Shown one piece after another: positions 33,267 through 42,196 of a stretch of 62,470 nt of DNA. The DNA comes from CAYVZU01 sp964455935 (GTDB taxonomy: Bacteria; Fibrobacterota; CAYVZU01). A program made the translations under genes and the position numbers. Each line of letters begins with the position of its first letter. Within the stretch, counting starts at the first letter, position 1. The stretch lies in the NCBI GenBank assembly GCA_964455935.1, contig CAYVZU010000009.1:1-62470 (forward strand). The letters run 5' to 3'. The notes beneath the pieces were generated by a model. That model worked only from the letters and a program-made list of their open reading frames with translations. It searched no databases and was not told where the DNA came from.

Positions 33267-36200
33267 ATGAGAACGCGTATTTCGGCCTTAGGAATTTGTT
33301 TGTCGATTTTAGCAAGTCTTTCGATGGCGGCAATCGGTGATTCGATCTGCAGCATTCAATCCAAGCCGGGGACTTGTGTAGAGGCAAAAGACAAAGATAC
33401 GGTTTTTGTTCCCGCAGACATGATGTTGTTCGGAAAGGAAGTGTCGTTCTGCCCCGATACGGTTCCCGGAACGCGCGGAAAAGTGCAGATCATCATGGTG
33501 CTCGACAAATCCGGGAGTATGGACGGTACCGACCCCAATCGAAGACTCCCCACAAGAGCCGATAGCGTCGTCGAACAGGTCCGCAGAATGAGTCCCGACA
33601 GCAAAATCGGAATTATCCTGATGCCCGGAAGAGCGGGTGGCACAACACCACAGGGACTTCCTCCAGTCTCGCTCAATAACGCGGCCAATGTGGGCTTGCT
33701 TCATACCTGGATCAACTACGCCAGAACCCATGGCGGTTACACCCCATATGGCGCCAGTCTCGATACGGCCCTGACTTACTTTGGCCGGCTGCCGGCAACC
33801 GATACAAACCGTGTACTCATTTTTCTTTCGGATGGAGAACCGTGCTTAGGGGGGACTCCTTGTACCGATCCCAGGTATGACTTATTTGTGAGCGCCGGCC
33901 GACGGGCCCTGCTCCCGCCCACCTATACGATTTACTATTATGCCACCAGCCCAAGCGCGACCGCGGCAGGTGTTCTCCAAAGCCTGGCCGCCAATGCAGA
34001 CGCGGGCAGGGGCGCATACTACCCGGCCCCCAACGCGGATGCGCTCGATGCGGTGTTCGATGATATTCTTCGCACAATTCAACCGACCCGTACCGTCGAA
34101 AACTTCTTCATGCTCAACACAATGACCGGCCAAACCGTCATGGCCAATACGAGCGATACGGCCAAGAAGGTGATGGTGCCGTTCGAACAAATATATCTGC
34201 AGCCCGGCGCCAACACGGTTCAATTCTATTACAAAACCAAGGGCGACACTTCAGCGCCCACGGAAAACGACATCTTCAAAACGGTCACCCTTTTCCGCCG
34301 GCCAGGCAGCACAACATCGGGTCAGAACGCGGAGTTCGACAGTACATTCATGGATGTGTGCTTCGAAAAAAGTAGCATAACGTTCACCAATGCCAGCTAC
34401 GTTTCGATGCCCGCGGGTGCGGTTTATGACCCCAATTTCCTCAATGTTTATGTCGGCGGCCGCCGCGGGCCGGGGACAAGCACAACGGCGGCCGACACGG
34501 CCACTGTTGTCATCACATCACGAAGCGGCGACGCGGAACGAATCACAATCACCGAGACGGGGCTCAGCACGAATGCGTACCGCGGGCTTGTGCGGCTGAC
34601 CAACAGCAGTTCCCGCGTTCAGTACGACAACAATCTCCAGGTGTTGGCCATCGATACGCTGTACCTGCGGTACCTAAATCCCGAGTATTATTCCAACGGA
34701 CAGTACTACGATATGAGCTTGGACACGATTGTCGTTCGCTACATTGGAAAGGTCAAATCGATTGTGCTGTACGAGGAACCGGGTAATCCTGCCTCGCTCG
34801 TACCGCTGGCGAACCCAACTACTCCAATCGAGGTGGTGGTGACCGAGCCTCAGACCCTCTGGGCCAAGGGTTTTGACGGCAATGGCTACTGGCTGGGCAA
34901 TCCCACCACGGGTCTTGACACGATAAAGGTCCGCTGGACCACAACCGGGTTTAAAGGGACAATCCTGTTGATAGGCACGGCCGATTCCGCGTACAAGCTG
35001 TTTGCGCCGCAATTGGCTTATGATACGGGATATGTGATCGCCTCGAAGGACACCGGCGGCGGAGTAATCAGGGACTCTATTCGCGTCATCACCAGACCCG
35101 GTCCGCCTGTGCGGTTGAGCATCGAAGACCAGCCCAATGGGCTTTCGGTGGCTTCCATCGACACACTTGTGGTGCCTGCCGGAAAGCTCAGCGATACGGT
35201 TTACGCGGTCGGCAGGGACACATTCGATAACTTCACGGGGAATATCGCAAGCACCTGGTCGAAATCGCTTGCAAACACGATCTTCTCCGCCTCACCCGGG
35301 CCGGACACAAAAAGTACCGTTACGCGAACACCGGCAAATGCAACGGGAATAGGATTCCTGCGGGCACTGGCGGCTTCCTTACCGGCCGAGACAATCCAGG
35401 TGAAGCTGGTTGACTATTATTATACGGCCCTGCAAATCAATGAAGTCCCGGGCGGAAATATCACTGACAAGGCCATAAACACGGGCCAGAGCGTCTCCTT
35501 GGTGGCCTATGGTCTAAGGTCAACTGATGGCAATTGGGAACCGGTCAATGTCACCTGGAGCCTCACGAACCTGGTGGATCAAAATGGCGCGGCCCCAACA
35601 GGAACGCCTACGTATACATTCGAGCCGAAATCACCGGGAAGCGGACCGGGCAATACCGGAACGATCACCGCTACCTTGACGCAGTATGGCGCGGGGAGCA
35701 CGCTGACCGATGTCGTGAACATGACCGTCACGCCGCAGCCGCCCACTCGCTATACAACCGTCCTTAGCCCCACGCGGTTGGCTGCGGGCGGAACCATGAA
35801 CGTGGCGCTCACGGCCTGGAACGACGATGGCGTGTACCCGGTCAATCTGGACATGAGCATGTGCTGGTATTCGGACCAGGTGAAACTGCCGTCGAATACC
35901 ATTCCGCAAACCATCGCGGGCAACAACATGGGGAATGCCGCGGCCCCCGCATGTTTCCTTGTTCATTTCACCAATGGCGTATCCTCGCTCAACACCGTGT
36001 TGACGATCGTAACACCCGTGTATGGCAGCCGGCTGCACTTTTATGATACGCGCGGCATTACCACGGTTGACAGCACAGGCACCTTTATTGTGACGCCGGG
36101 GGCGCTTGCGGCCCTTCAAATCGTGAACAGCCAAGGCGCGGAAATGCTCGCACAAACCACAAACAATAAAAACGGCCGGATTGAATTGTATCTGCAAGGA

Positions 36201-37445
36201 TACGATGGTTACGGAAACCTGATTTCAAACACAATCGGTACCTGGTCCACAACGTCGCCGCTGACGGATAACCAGTTTGTCAGAACATTGCCGAATCCCG
36301 GACCCGAGGCGATATATACGCCCGTGGAAGACCCCGGCGATCATTGCGGCCTCATTCGAGTTGATAACGGGGCAATTTGGGATACAATCAGTGTCTGCGT
36401 TGTAGATTCACTCCTGGCCCGAATGGAACCTGTCATCACCCGCGATACGGATGGCGACGGCTACCTGGACCGGCTGGATGTACACCTGAATGAGCCTGTA
36501 AAAATCCTGTCCAGCGCCAATGTTGAGGCGGCTTTTGTAGTGTCCGGCCAGGTTGCGGGCAGGACGGTAACCTGGAGAGTAATTGGAATTACCGGCGTCA
36601 ACTCGACAACCGGCGATTACCAGTTGACACTCGAAGAACATGCCGATTCCCTTGAAACCGGCGCCACCCCAACCGTCACCTTCATTCCCTGGGCAGGCAT
36701 GGTGGGCATGCAGCCGGGTACGTATCAGTCCGTTGACGGGGCCGGGCCCGTGATCAAGACCGTTGTTCTTAACGACCAAGGCACCACCGAGCCGGCCGAT
36801 GATCAGATTACGGTCACGTGGAGCGAACCCCTTGGCGGGTGGAATTCGACCGCATTATCGGCCAATCAGGTTCTGACCGTCTGGAAACCGATTACAGATT
36901 CCCTGCCGGGTTTGCTGACCGGCTGCCCAATTTATCCGCCGTATGGAATACGCGCGATTGTCGATGTCCTAAACGGGGCCATGCTCGAGACCAACCACTG
37001 GTTCTCGATCGACTCCATTCAAGGCGGAGTCAAAGACATTTACAACAACTATTCGCTAAAGACGAACCGGAAGGTGCAGCTCCAGATTGTGGGCCCGGCG
37101 AAACCTCGCATAATAATCTATCCCAATCCGATCAACTACGAACGTCTGAAAAATCCTGGATCCGGCTACCAGCCCCACATCAGCCTGTTGATCTACGATA
37201 CCTCGGAGGTATCGATTATGATTTATGACCTTGCAGGCAATCTGGTCCGGAAGTTTGGTCCCATGACCCTGGCCAACAACATCGGCGTGACCGGGACACG
37301 GGCGCGTACACATGTTCTTGATTTCTGGGATGGGACCAACGGTCGCGGTCGCATTGTAAACCGCGGCGGTTATATTGCCAAGGCGCTCGTACGGCCTCTC
37401 GGCGGCAAGGCCCAGCCCCTTTTCTTCAAGCTCGCGGTCCAATAG
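33267..37445 (+). CDS. Large von Willebrand A surface protein with FlgD-like C-terminal domain
   Basis: The secreted protein has 1392 residues with a signal peptide of about 22 (ending SMA|AIG). A von Willebrand A domain (about 73-270) has the MIDAS start DKSGS (D80, S82, S84) and SDGEP, as in metal-dependent adhesion domains. The long middle consists of repetitive Ig/cadherin-like beta domains. Near residue 1060, DTDGDGYLDRL is a dockerin/thrombospondin-3-type calcium loop. The C-terminus (IIIYPNPINY, then SIMIYDLAGNLVRKFGP and WDGTNGRGRIVNRGGYIAKA) is a FlgD-like sorting or anchoring domain. GGAGGCAGGAGGA lies before the ATG. It has its own strong terminator. An adhesin role is likely but inferred. 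Confidence 0.85.
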   Translation: MRTRISALGICLSILASLSMAAIGDSICSIQSKPGTCVEAKDKDTVFVPADMMLFGKEVSFCPDTVPGTRGKVQIIMVLDKSGSMDGTDPNRRLPTRADSVVEQVRRMSPDSKIGIILMPGRAGGTTPQGLPPVSLNNAANVGLLHTWINYARTHGGYTPYGASLDTALTYFGRLPATDTNRVLIFLSDGEPCLGGTPCTDPRYDLFVSAGRRALLPPTYTIYYYATSPSATAAGVLQSLAANADAGRGAYYPAPNADALDAVFDDILRTIQPTRTVENFFMLNTMTGQTVMANTSDTAKKVMVPFEQIYLQPGANTVQFYYKTKGDTSAPTENDIFKTVTLFRRPGSTTSGQNAEFDSTFMDVCFEKSSITFTNASYVSMPAGAVYDPNFLNVYVGGRRGPGTSTTAADTATVVITSRSGDAERITITETGLSTNAYRGLVRLTNSSSRVQYDNNLQVLAIDTLYLRYLNPEYYSNGQYYDMSLDTIVVRYIGKVKSIVLYEEPGNPASLVPLANPTTPIEVVVTEPQTLWAKGFDGNGYWLGNPTTGLDTIKVRWTTTGFKGTILLIGTADSAYKLFAPQLAYDTGYVIASKDTGGGVIRDSIRVITRPGPPVRLSIEDQPNGLSVASIDTLVVPAGKLSDTVYAVGRDTFDNFTGNIASTWSKSLANTIFSASPGPDTKSTVTRTPANATGIGFLRALAASLPAETIQVKLVDYYYTALQINEVPGGNITDKAINTGQSVSLVAYGLRSTDGNWEPVNVTWSLTNLVDQNGAAPTGTPTYTFEPKSPGSGPGNTGTITATLTQYGAGSTLTDVVNMTVTPQPPTRYTTVLSPTRLAAGGTMNVALTAWNDDGVYPVNLDMSMCWYSDQVKLPSNTIPQTIAGNNMGNAAAPACFLVHFTNGVSSLNTVLTIVTPVYGSRLHFYDTRGITTVDSTGTFIVTPGALAALQIVNSQGAEMLAQTTNNKNGRIELYLQGYDGYGNLISNTIGTWSTTSPLTDNQFVRTLPNPGPEAIYTPVEDPGDHCGLIRVDNGAIWDTISVCVVDSLLARMEPVITRDTDGDGYLDRLDVHLNEPVKILSSANVEAAFVVSGQVAGRTVTWRVIGITGVNSTTGDYQLTLEEHADSLETGATPTVTFIPWAGMVGMQPGTYQSVDGAGPVIKTVVLNDQGTTEPADDQITVTWSEPLGGWNSTALSANQVLTVWKPITDSLPGLLTGCPIYPPYGIRAIVDVLNGAMLETNHWFSIDSIQGGVKDIYNNYSLKTNRKVQLQIVGPAKPRIIIYPNPINYERLKNPGSGYQPHISLLIYDTSEVSIMIYDLAGNLVRKFGPMTLANNIGVTGTRARTHVLDFWDGTNGRGRIVNRGGYIAKALVRPLGGKAQPLFFKLAVQ

Positions 37446-37470
37446 CAGCAAAACGGTCAGGTTCAAATGA

Positions 37471-37503
37471 AAACGGCCCGGGAAACCGGGCCGTTTGCTT
37501 TTT
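37471..37503. terminator. Strong rho-independent terminator after the surface protein gene
   Basis: AAACGGCCCGG and CCGGGCCGTTT form an 11-bp perfect stem with a GAAA loop followed by GCTTTTT. On the other strand the same hairpin is followed by TCATTT and could also end transcripts from the glycyl-tRNA synthetase gene. Confidence 0.88.
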
Positions 37504-37590
37504 GGACGAATGCTTTTTCTCTGCGTAGATAACTTGTGGAAGGGCTTCATCTTCCAGTTTACGTTTTTAACTAGTAACTGCACAGGTTCC

Positions 37591-37727
37591 CATGAAACCA
37601 CAGAGAGAAATCCGAGTTAAGAATGAGAACACAGAGGGAAATCTTTCTGGCGCGCACCGCGCCGGAGTAGATCTTTTCCCACTCTGTGTCCTCTTCTCCG
37701 GCCTCAGTGTTTCTCTGTGGTTTCATG
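37591..37727. repeat. ACAGAG-type inverted repeat, copy 1
   Basis: CATGAAACCACAGAGAGAAA at the left and TTTCTCTGTGGTTTCATG at the right are near-perfect inverted arms. Inside, AACACAGAGGGAAATC and ACTCTGTGTCC form a second imperfect pair. A related element is at 52110-52271. No coding frame inside is convincing. Together with the terminator this accounts for most of the gap 37446-37807. Confidence 0.8.
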
Positions 37728-37807
37728 ATTCTTCCGAGAGACGTGAGTAGTTACTTTAACCATATAGAACTGGTTTGGCCTCCTCCAGCCTAACAGCCTT
37801 CTTCCAT

Positions 37808-39226
37808 CTACTTCAATTTCTCTTTCACAAAGCTCACCACATTCGCCACTGGAATCCTCTCCTGCCCCATGCTGTCGCGGTCGCGAATCGTCACGGTGTC
37901 ATCGGTCAGGGTCTGGCCATCCACCGTAATGCAATAAGGCGTCCCAACTTCATCCTGGCGGCGGTAACGGCGGCCAATGGCGCCGGCCTCGTCGTACTGG
38001 GAGCCGATGGCATTGGCTTTGAGTTCTTTCAGGATCGCACGGGCTATCTCGGGCATGCCGTCGCGCTTCACGAGCGGAAATACAGCCGCCTTGACCGGCG
38101 CAATGCGCGGATGAAAATGAAGGACCACCCGTTTCTCGCTCTTGCCGTCGGCCGTGGGCGCATCCTCTTCGGCATACGCATCGAGTAGAAACGCCAGGGC
38201 GGCCCGGTCGGCGCCCGCAGCCGGTTCGATTACAAAGGGAACATAGCGCTCCTTGGTTTCTTCATCGAAAAATGCCAGATTCTTTCCCGAAAATTCCGAA
38301 TGCTGCTTAAGATCGTAATCCGTGCGGTTTGCGATTCCTTCCAGCTCGCCCCAGCCCCATGGATATTCGTATTCCACATCGGAGCAGGCTCGCGCATAAT
38401 GGGCCAGCTCGTTGCACGCATGCTCGCGAAGGCGCAATTTCTCCTTGCGCAAACCCAGCCTGGTGTACCAATTGAATCGCTCGTTGAGCCAGTAGCGATA
38501 CCACTCCTCATCGGTGCCCGGCTTTACGAAAAACTCCAGCTCCATCTGCTCGAATTCGCAGGAGCGGAAGGTGAAATGCTCGACCACAATTTCGTTGCGA
38601 AAACTCTTTCCCTGCTGAGCAATGCCAAAGGGAGGCTTCTTGCGGCTGGCCGACTGTACGTTGAGGAAATTCACGAACATGGCCTGGGCCGTCTCGGGCC
38701 GCAAATAGACCTGGCTCGATGCATCCTCCACCGGCCCCAAATGCGTCTTGAACATGAGATTGAATTGCCGGATATCGGACAACTCGGGCGAGCCGCACTC
38801 GACACAGAGAATTCCAAGCTTGCCCACAACCCCTTTTTGCTTTGTCTTCTTTCCGGTCTGCGGATCGACCACGGTGTATTCCACCTCGGACCCCGACGCA
38901 GCCGTGGGCGCCTTGTCGGCCCGGAACCGGGTCTTGCAGGTTTTGCAGTCCACCAGCGGATCGTGAAATCCCCGAATATGGCCCGATGCCTCCCAGACCC
39001 TTGGATGCATGATGATCGAGGCATCGAGGCCCACCACATCCTCGCGCTCGTGGACCACCGCGCGCCACCATTCGTTTTTGATGTTGCGCTTGAGTTCCAC
39101 GCCCAACGGCCCATAGTCATAGCAGGACCGCAAACCGCCGTAGATTTCGCTGGACTGGAAAATGAACCCACGGCGCTTGCATAGGGATATGATCGACTTC
39201 ATGAGTTCGGGTTCCTGGCTAGCCAA
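37808..39226 (-). CDS. glyQS: Glycyl-tRNA synthetase, class II homodimeric type
   Basis: This 472-residue enzyme charges tRNA-Gly. Class II motif 1 and the glycine-specific opening are seen in KRRGFIFQSSEIYGGLRSCY, then DYGPLGVELKRNIKNEWW; later FRNEIVVEHFTFRSCEFEQM, KHSEFSGKN-like QHSEFSGKNLAFFDE, VIEPAAGADRAALAFLLDAY (motif 3) and an anticodon-binding domain (VVLHFHPRIAPVKAAVFPLV). It is the single-chain eukaryote/archaeon-like bacterial form, not the alpha2beta2 GlyQ/GlyS form. It starts with TTG at 39226, supported by AAAGGAGA seven bases upstream. The zinc-like CKTCKT..CVECG pair is retained. No T-box leader was seen in the 220-base divergent region with the next gene. Confidence 0.95.
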   Translation of the reverse strand: MASQEPELMKSIISLCKRRGFIFQSSEIYGGLRSCYDYGPLGVELKRNIKNEWWRAVVHEREDVVGLDASIIMHPRVWEASGHIRGFHDPLVDCKTCKTRFRADKAPTAASGSEVEYTVVDPQTGKKTKQKGVVGKLGILCVECGSPELSDIRQFNLMFKTHLGPVEDASSQVYLRPETAQAMFVNFLNVQSASRKKPPFGIAQQGKSFRNEIVVEHFTFRSCEFEQMELEFFVKPGTDEEWYRYWLNERFNWYTRLGLRKEKLRLREHACNELAHYARACSDVEYEYPWGWGELEGIANRTDYDLKQHSEFSGKNLAFFDEETKERYVPFVIEPAAGADRAALAFLLDAYAEEDAPTADGKSEKRVVLHFHPRIAPVKAAVFPLVKRDGMPEIARAILKELKANAIGSQYDEAGAIGRRYRRQDEVGTPYCITVDGQTLTDDTVTIRDRDSMGQERIPVANVVSFVKEKLK

Positions 39227-39446
39227 GCAAATCTCCTTTCAAAGGGGTCGAATTCCGTGTATCCGGTGAAGAAATATACAATTGAAGCCCCCGTTCGTTC
39301 ACGGACCGATGAGCGGCAAGGTGTGCTGTGTGGATACTTTCCCCAAAGTGGCGTAAGGGTTCGTCCACGCACAATCGATTCGGGCATAAGGCATTCCATG
39401 CCCCCGGCCGTTTTATTTAAACGAACCGCGAATTTATTTTAAGGGC

Positions 39447-40106
39447 ATGGAATTTCTGCATCATGAGAATACGCTTGTCGCCATGCTTCCGCCGCATTTC
39501 ACGGTGCTTGAAGCCAAAGGCTTCGGCCAGGAAATGCGCGCGCGCGCAGCGCATAGCGGCCTCGAGATCGTTCTGGATGCAACCAACCTGGTGTATTTGG
39601 ATTCGTTCGGAATCGGCAGTATCGTCGAGGTATTGCGCTCAGTGCGGGCCCAAGGGGGAGATTTGCGCGTGCGCAACCTAAGCGGCGAGCCGCTGAACCT
39701 GTTCCAGCGCTCTGGGCTGGAACGGATCATTCCGCTGGAAGAGGGCGAAAGCACGCAGCCGGATCTTTCCCTGCGCTATGGATTCGAAACGCACGGCCGC
39801 CTGCAGGTATTCCATTGCGCCGGCATGGTCACTTTTACCCATGACGGGGCCAAGTTCGAGGCTGCTTTGCAGCAAGGCTTGGCCAGCCACGATGCTCTTT
39901 TGCTCGATCTTTCGGAACTGAAATACATGGACAGCGAAACCATCGGTCAGCTTGCCCGGCTTCATTGCGAAGCCAAGGCCCAGGGCAAACGGTTCGGGTA
40001 CTGCAACGCGAACCCGCTGGTGGCCGACCTGCTCAAGCGGCTTGGGGTTGCCAGCATCGTGCCCGGATACGATTCCCTGGAACAGGCCATAAAGGCCTTG
40101 TCATAG
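39447..40106 (+). CDS. Tandem STAS-domain protein
   Basis: The 219-residue cytoplasmic protein is made of two STAS domains. Domain 1 (1-105) has IVLDATNLVYLDSFGIGSIV with Ser53 after Asp, and domain 2 (about 108-219) has LLLDLSELKYMDSETIGQLA with Ser163. Both keep the phospho-acceptor context of anti-sigma-factor antagonists, so both could be switched by a serine kinase. Two STAS units in one chain are uncommon and may bridge two partners. It is divergent from the glycyl-tRNA synthetase gene and 102 bases ahead of proB. No anti-sigma kinase gene is in the window. A link to the STAS protein of the motor operon is possible but untested. Confidence 0.88.
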   Translation: MEFLHHENTLVAMLPPHFTVLEAKGFGQEMRARAAHSGLEIVLDATNLVYLDSFGIGSIVEVLRSVRAQGGDLRVRNLSGEPLNLFQRSGLERIIPLEEGESTQPDLSLRYGFETHGRLQVFHCAGMVTFTHDGAKFEAALQQGLASHDALLLDLSELKYMDSETIGQLARLHCEAKAQGKRFGYCNANPLVADLLKRLGVASIVPGYDSLEQAIKALS

Positions 40107-40208
40107 CTATCGTAGTTTGGCCAGGATCACAGGAAAAAAGCCTCTCCTCCCGTTATCCTGGTAAAAAGGGAATCTGCCGGCGACCGTGCCGTGTGCGAAG
40201 AGCGATAC

Positions 40209-41363
40209 ATGGATAAACAAACCATCATTTCCGAGGACCGCCGAAAATCCCTGGCCCGCGTAAAGCGGGTTGTTGTTAAGGTGGGCACCAATCTGGTGAT
40301 TGGGCACGGCACGCCCGAAAACCGAACATGGCTGCTTCATTTCGTACAGGACATGGTAAACCTCCAAAAAAGAGGCATCGAAGTGGTCATTGTTTCCTCC
40401 GGCGCAATCGGCGCCGGCATGCACATGCTGGGCATCGCGCGCCGGCCTCAGGTCATGCCGATCAAGCAGGCCTGCGCGGCGGTGGGGCAAAGCCAGATCA
40501 TGCAACTCTATGAACGGCTCTTCCGCCGGCACAAGGTGCGCGTGGGGCAGGTCTTGCTGACCACCGAAGACCTGTGGAACCGGAATCGCTACCTCAACCT
40601 TCGCAATACAATCAACGCCCTCCTCGAACTGGGTGTCATGCCCATTATCAACGAGAACGACTCGATCGCGGTGCGCGAAATCAAGGTGGGCGACAACGAC
40701 ACACTCTCGGCGCATGTCACCAATTTCGTTGAGGCCGATCTGCTGGTGATCCTCAGCGATATCGACGGCCTCTACAGCGCCGACCCCAAAAAGAACCCCT
40801 CGGCTTCGCTGATCCGCGAAGTGCGCCAGATTACGCCGGCCATTCGCAAATGCTGCGGCGGCAAAGGTTCCGAGGCCAGCGTGGGCGGCATGCGCACCAA
40901 AATGGCCGCCGCCGCGATTGTCACCCGCTCGGGCGAGATGATGATCATCGCCAACGGGTTCAAGGACCGGGTCGCGGACCTGCTGGCCGGAAAGAATGCC
41001 GGCACGCTGTTTCATCCGGCGGCCCGCGGCTTATCCTCCCGGAAACGCTGGATCGCGTTCTCGCAGAAAACGAACGGCTCGATCGTTGTGGACGACGGCG
41101 GCGCCGCGGCCCTGATCCAGAAGAAGAAAAGTCTGCTCCCGGTTGGCGTGCGCGGTATCGAAGGTGTTTTCAAGCGAGGGGACCTTGTGGCCGTTCGCAA
41201 TCTGCGTAACGAAGTCATCGGCCGCGGCATTGCAAACTACTCCTCGGAACAGGTTGAAGCCATCAAGGGACGGCGATCCAATGAAATCGCCTCCATTCTG
41301 GGCCAAATGGACTACGAGGAAGTCATTCACCGCGACAATCTAGCCATTGCGGAAAATTCGTGA
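40209..41363 (+). CDS. proB: Glutamate 5-kinase with PUA domain
   Basis: ProB phosphorylates glutamate in the first step of proline synthesis. The kinase domain (about 15-255) has RVVVKVGTNLVIG, VIVSSGAIGAG, PIINENDSIAV, VGDNDTLSAHVTNFVEADLL and ILSDIDGLYSADP, all canonical, and GGMRTKMAAAAI. A C-terminal PUA domain follows (GSIVVDDGGAAALIQKKKSL to GRGIANYSSEQVEAIKG). The ATG at 40209 gives 385 residues; a GTG at 40191 is an alternative. The usual partner proA is not adjacent. Its stop overlaps the GTG start of a GT2 glycosyltransferase gene (GTGA), so amino-acid and glycan genes share one transcript here. Confidence 0.95.
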   Translation: MDKQTIISEDRRKSLARVKRVVVKVGTNLVIGHGTPENRTWLLHFVQDMVNLQKRGIEVVIVSSGAIGAGMHMLGIARRPQVMPIKQACAAVGQSQIMQLYERLFRRHKVRVGQVLLTTEDLWNRNRYLNLRNTINALLELGVMPIINENDSIAVREIKVGDNDTLSAHVTNFVEADLLVILSDIDGLYSADPKKNPSASLIREVRQITPAIRKCCGGKGSEASVGGMRTKMAAAAIVTRSGEMMIIANGFKDRVADLLAGKNAGTLFHPAARGLSSRKRWIAFSQKTNGSIVVDDGGAAALIQKKKSLLPVGVRGIEGVFKRGDLVAVRNLRNEVIGRGIANYSSEQVEAIKGRRSNEIASILGQMDYEEVIHRDNLAIAENS

Positions 41364-42196
41364 GTCCCGTCCCCGTTATCTCGGTACTCATTCCCGCCTA
41401 CAACCGCGCATGGAGCCTGGCGCGGGCCATCGACTCGGTGCTGCGCCAGAGCCTGCACGAATTCGAACTGATCGTGGTGGACGACGGATCAACGGACAAT
41501 ACCCGGGCCATTCTCGAAGCCTATGGTGATTCGATTCGGGTTCTGCGGCAGGAAAATGCGGGCGTTTCGGCCGCGCGCAATGCGGGGATACGCGCTTCGA
41601 GCGGTGAATTCGTGGCCTTTCTGGATTCGGACGATGAATGGCTTCCGGAGAAACTAAGGATTCAATATGCGTTTTTCGAAAATCATCCGCAGGTCCGGAT
41701 CTGCCAGACCCTGGAGCGCTGGATCCGCAATGGCCGGTTCGTGAATGCCCCGGATTCGCACAAAAAGAAACCGGATTTCATCTTCGCCGAGAGTCTTCGC
41801 AAATGTATGATCACCTGCTCCTCGGTCATGATCCGGCGCTCGCTTCTGGATGAAACGGGGTTGTTCAACGAGGCGCTTCCCGCCTGTGAGGACTACGACC
41901 TCTGGCTGCGCATCACATGCCGCGACCCGGTAGGCCTTATCGCGCAAGAGCACCTGATCCGCTATGGCGGCCATCCGGACCAACTCTCGTCGAAGTACAC
42001 GGGAAACGACCGGTACCGCATCCGGGCCATTCTCGACCTGCTGTCATCGGGCCGACTGAGTGAGGAACAACGGCGTCTCACTCTGAGCGAAATCGAATTC
42101 AAATGCCGCGTATACGGACAGGGATGCCAAAAAAGAGGAAAACAGGAAGAAGCGCGAAGGTTTATGTCAATTCCGGAGACATTGGGCAATGAATGA
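41360..42196 (+). CDS. GT2-family glycosyltransferase
   Basis: The 278-residue inverting glycosyltransferase has a GT-A fold. It opens ISVLIPAYNRAWSLARAIDS, followed by ELIVVDDGSTDNTRAI, the nucleotide-sugar site AGVSAARNAGIRASSGEFVA, the metal-binding FLDSDDEW and the acceptor-side ACEDYDLWLRI (ED). No membrane span is visible, so it is cytoplasmic or peripheral. The start is a GTG overlapping the proB stop, and the end overlaps the ParB-like gene by eight bases. It is the first of a small group (GT2, ParB-like, GH130-like, two small transporters) that may make or remodel a surface glycan. Donor and acceptor are unknown. Confidence 0.92.
   Translation: MSPVPVISVLIPAYNRAWSLARAIDSVLRQSLHEFELIVVDDGSTDNTRAILEAYGDSIRVLRQENAGVSAARNAGIRASSGEFVAFLDSDDEWLPEKLRIQYAFFENHPQVRICQTLERWIRNGRFVNAPDSHKKKPDFIFAESLRKCMITCSSVMIRRSLLDETGLFNEALPACEDYDLWLRITCRDPVGLIAQEHLIRYGGHPDQLSSKYTGNDRYRIRAILDLLSSGRLSEEQRRLTLSEIEFKCRVYGQGCQKRGKQEEARRFMSIPETLGNE

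Noticed and set aside
39227..39446. A T-box or other riboswitch ahead of the glycyl-tRNA synthetase gene
   Set aside because: No T-box sequence, specifier stem or terminator was seen; only a plain divergent promoter region and a TTG start with a good ribosome site.
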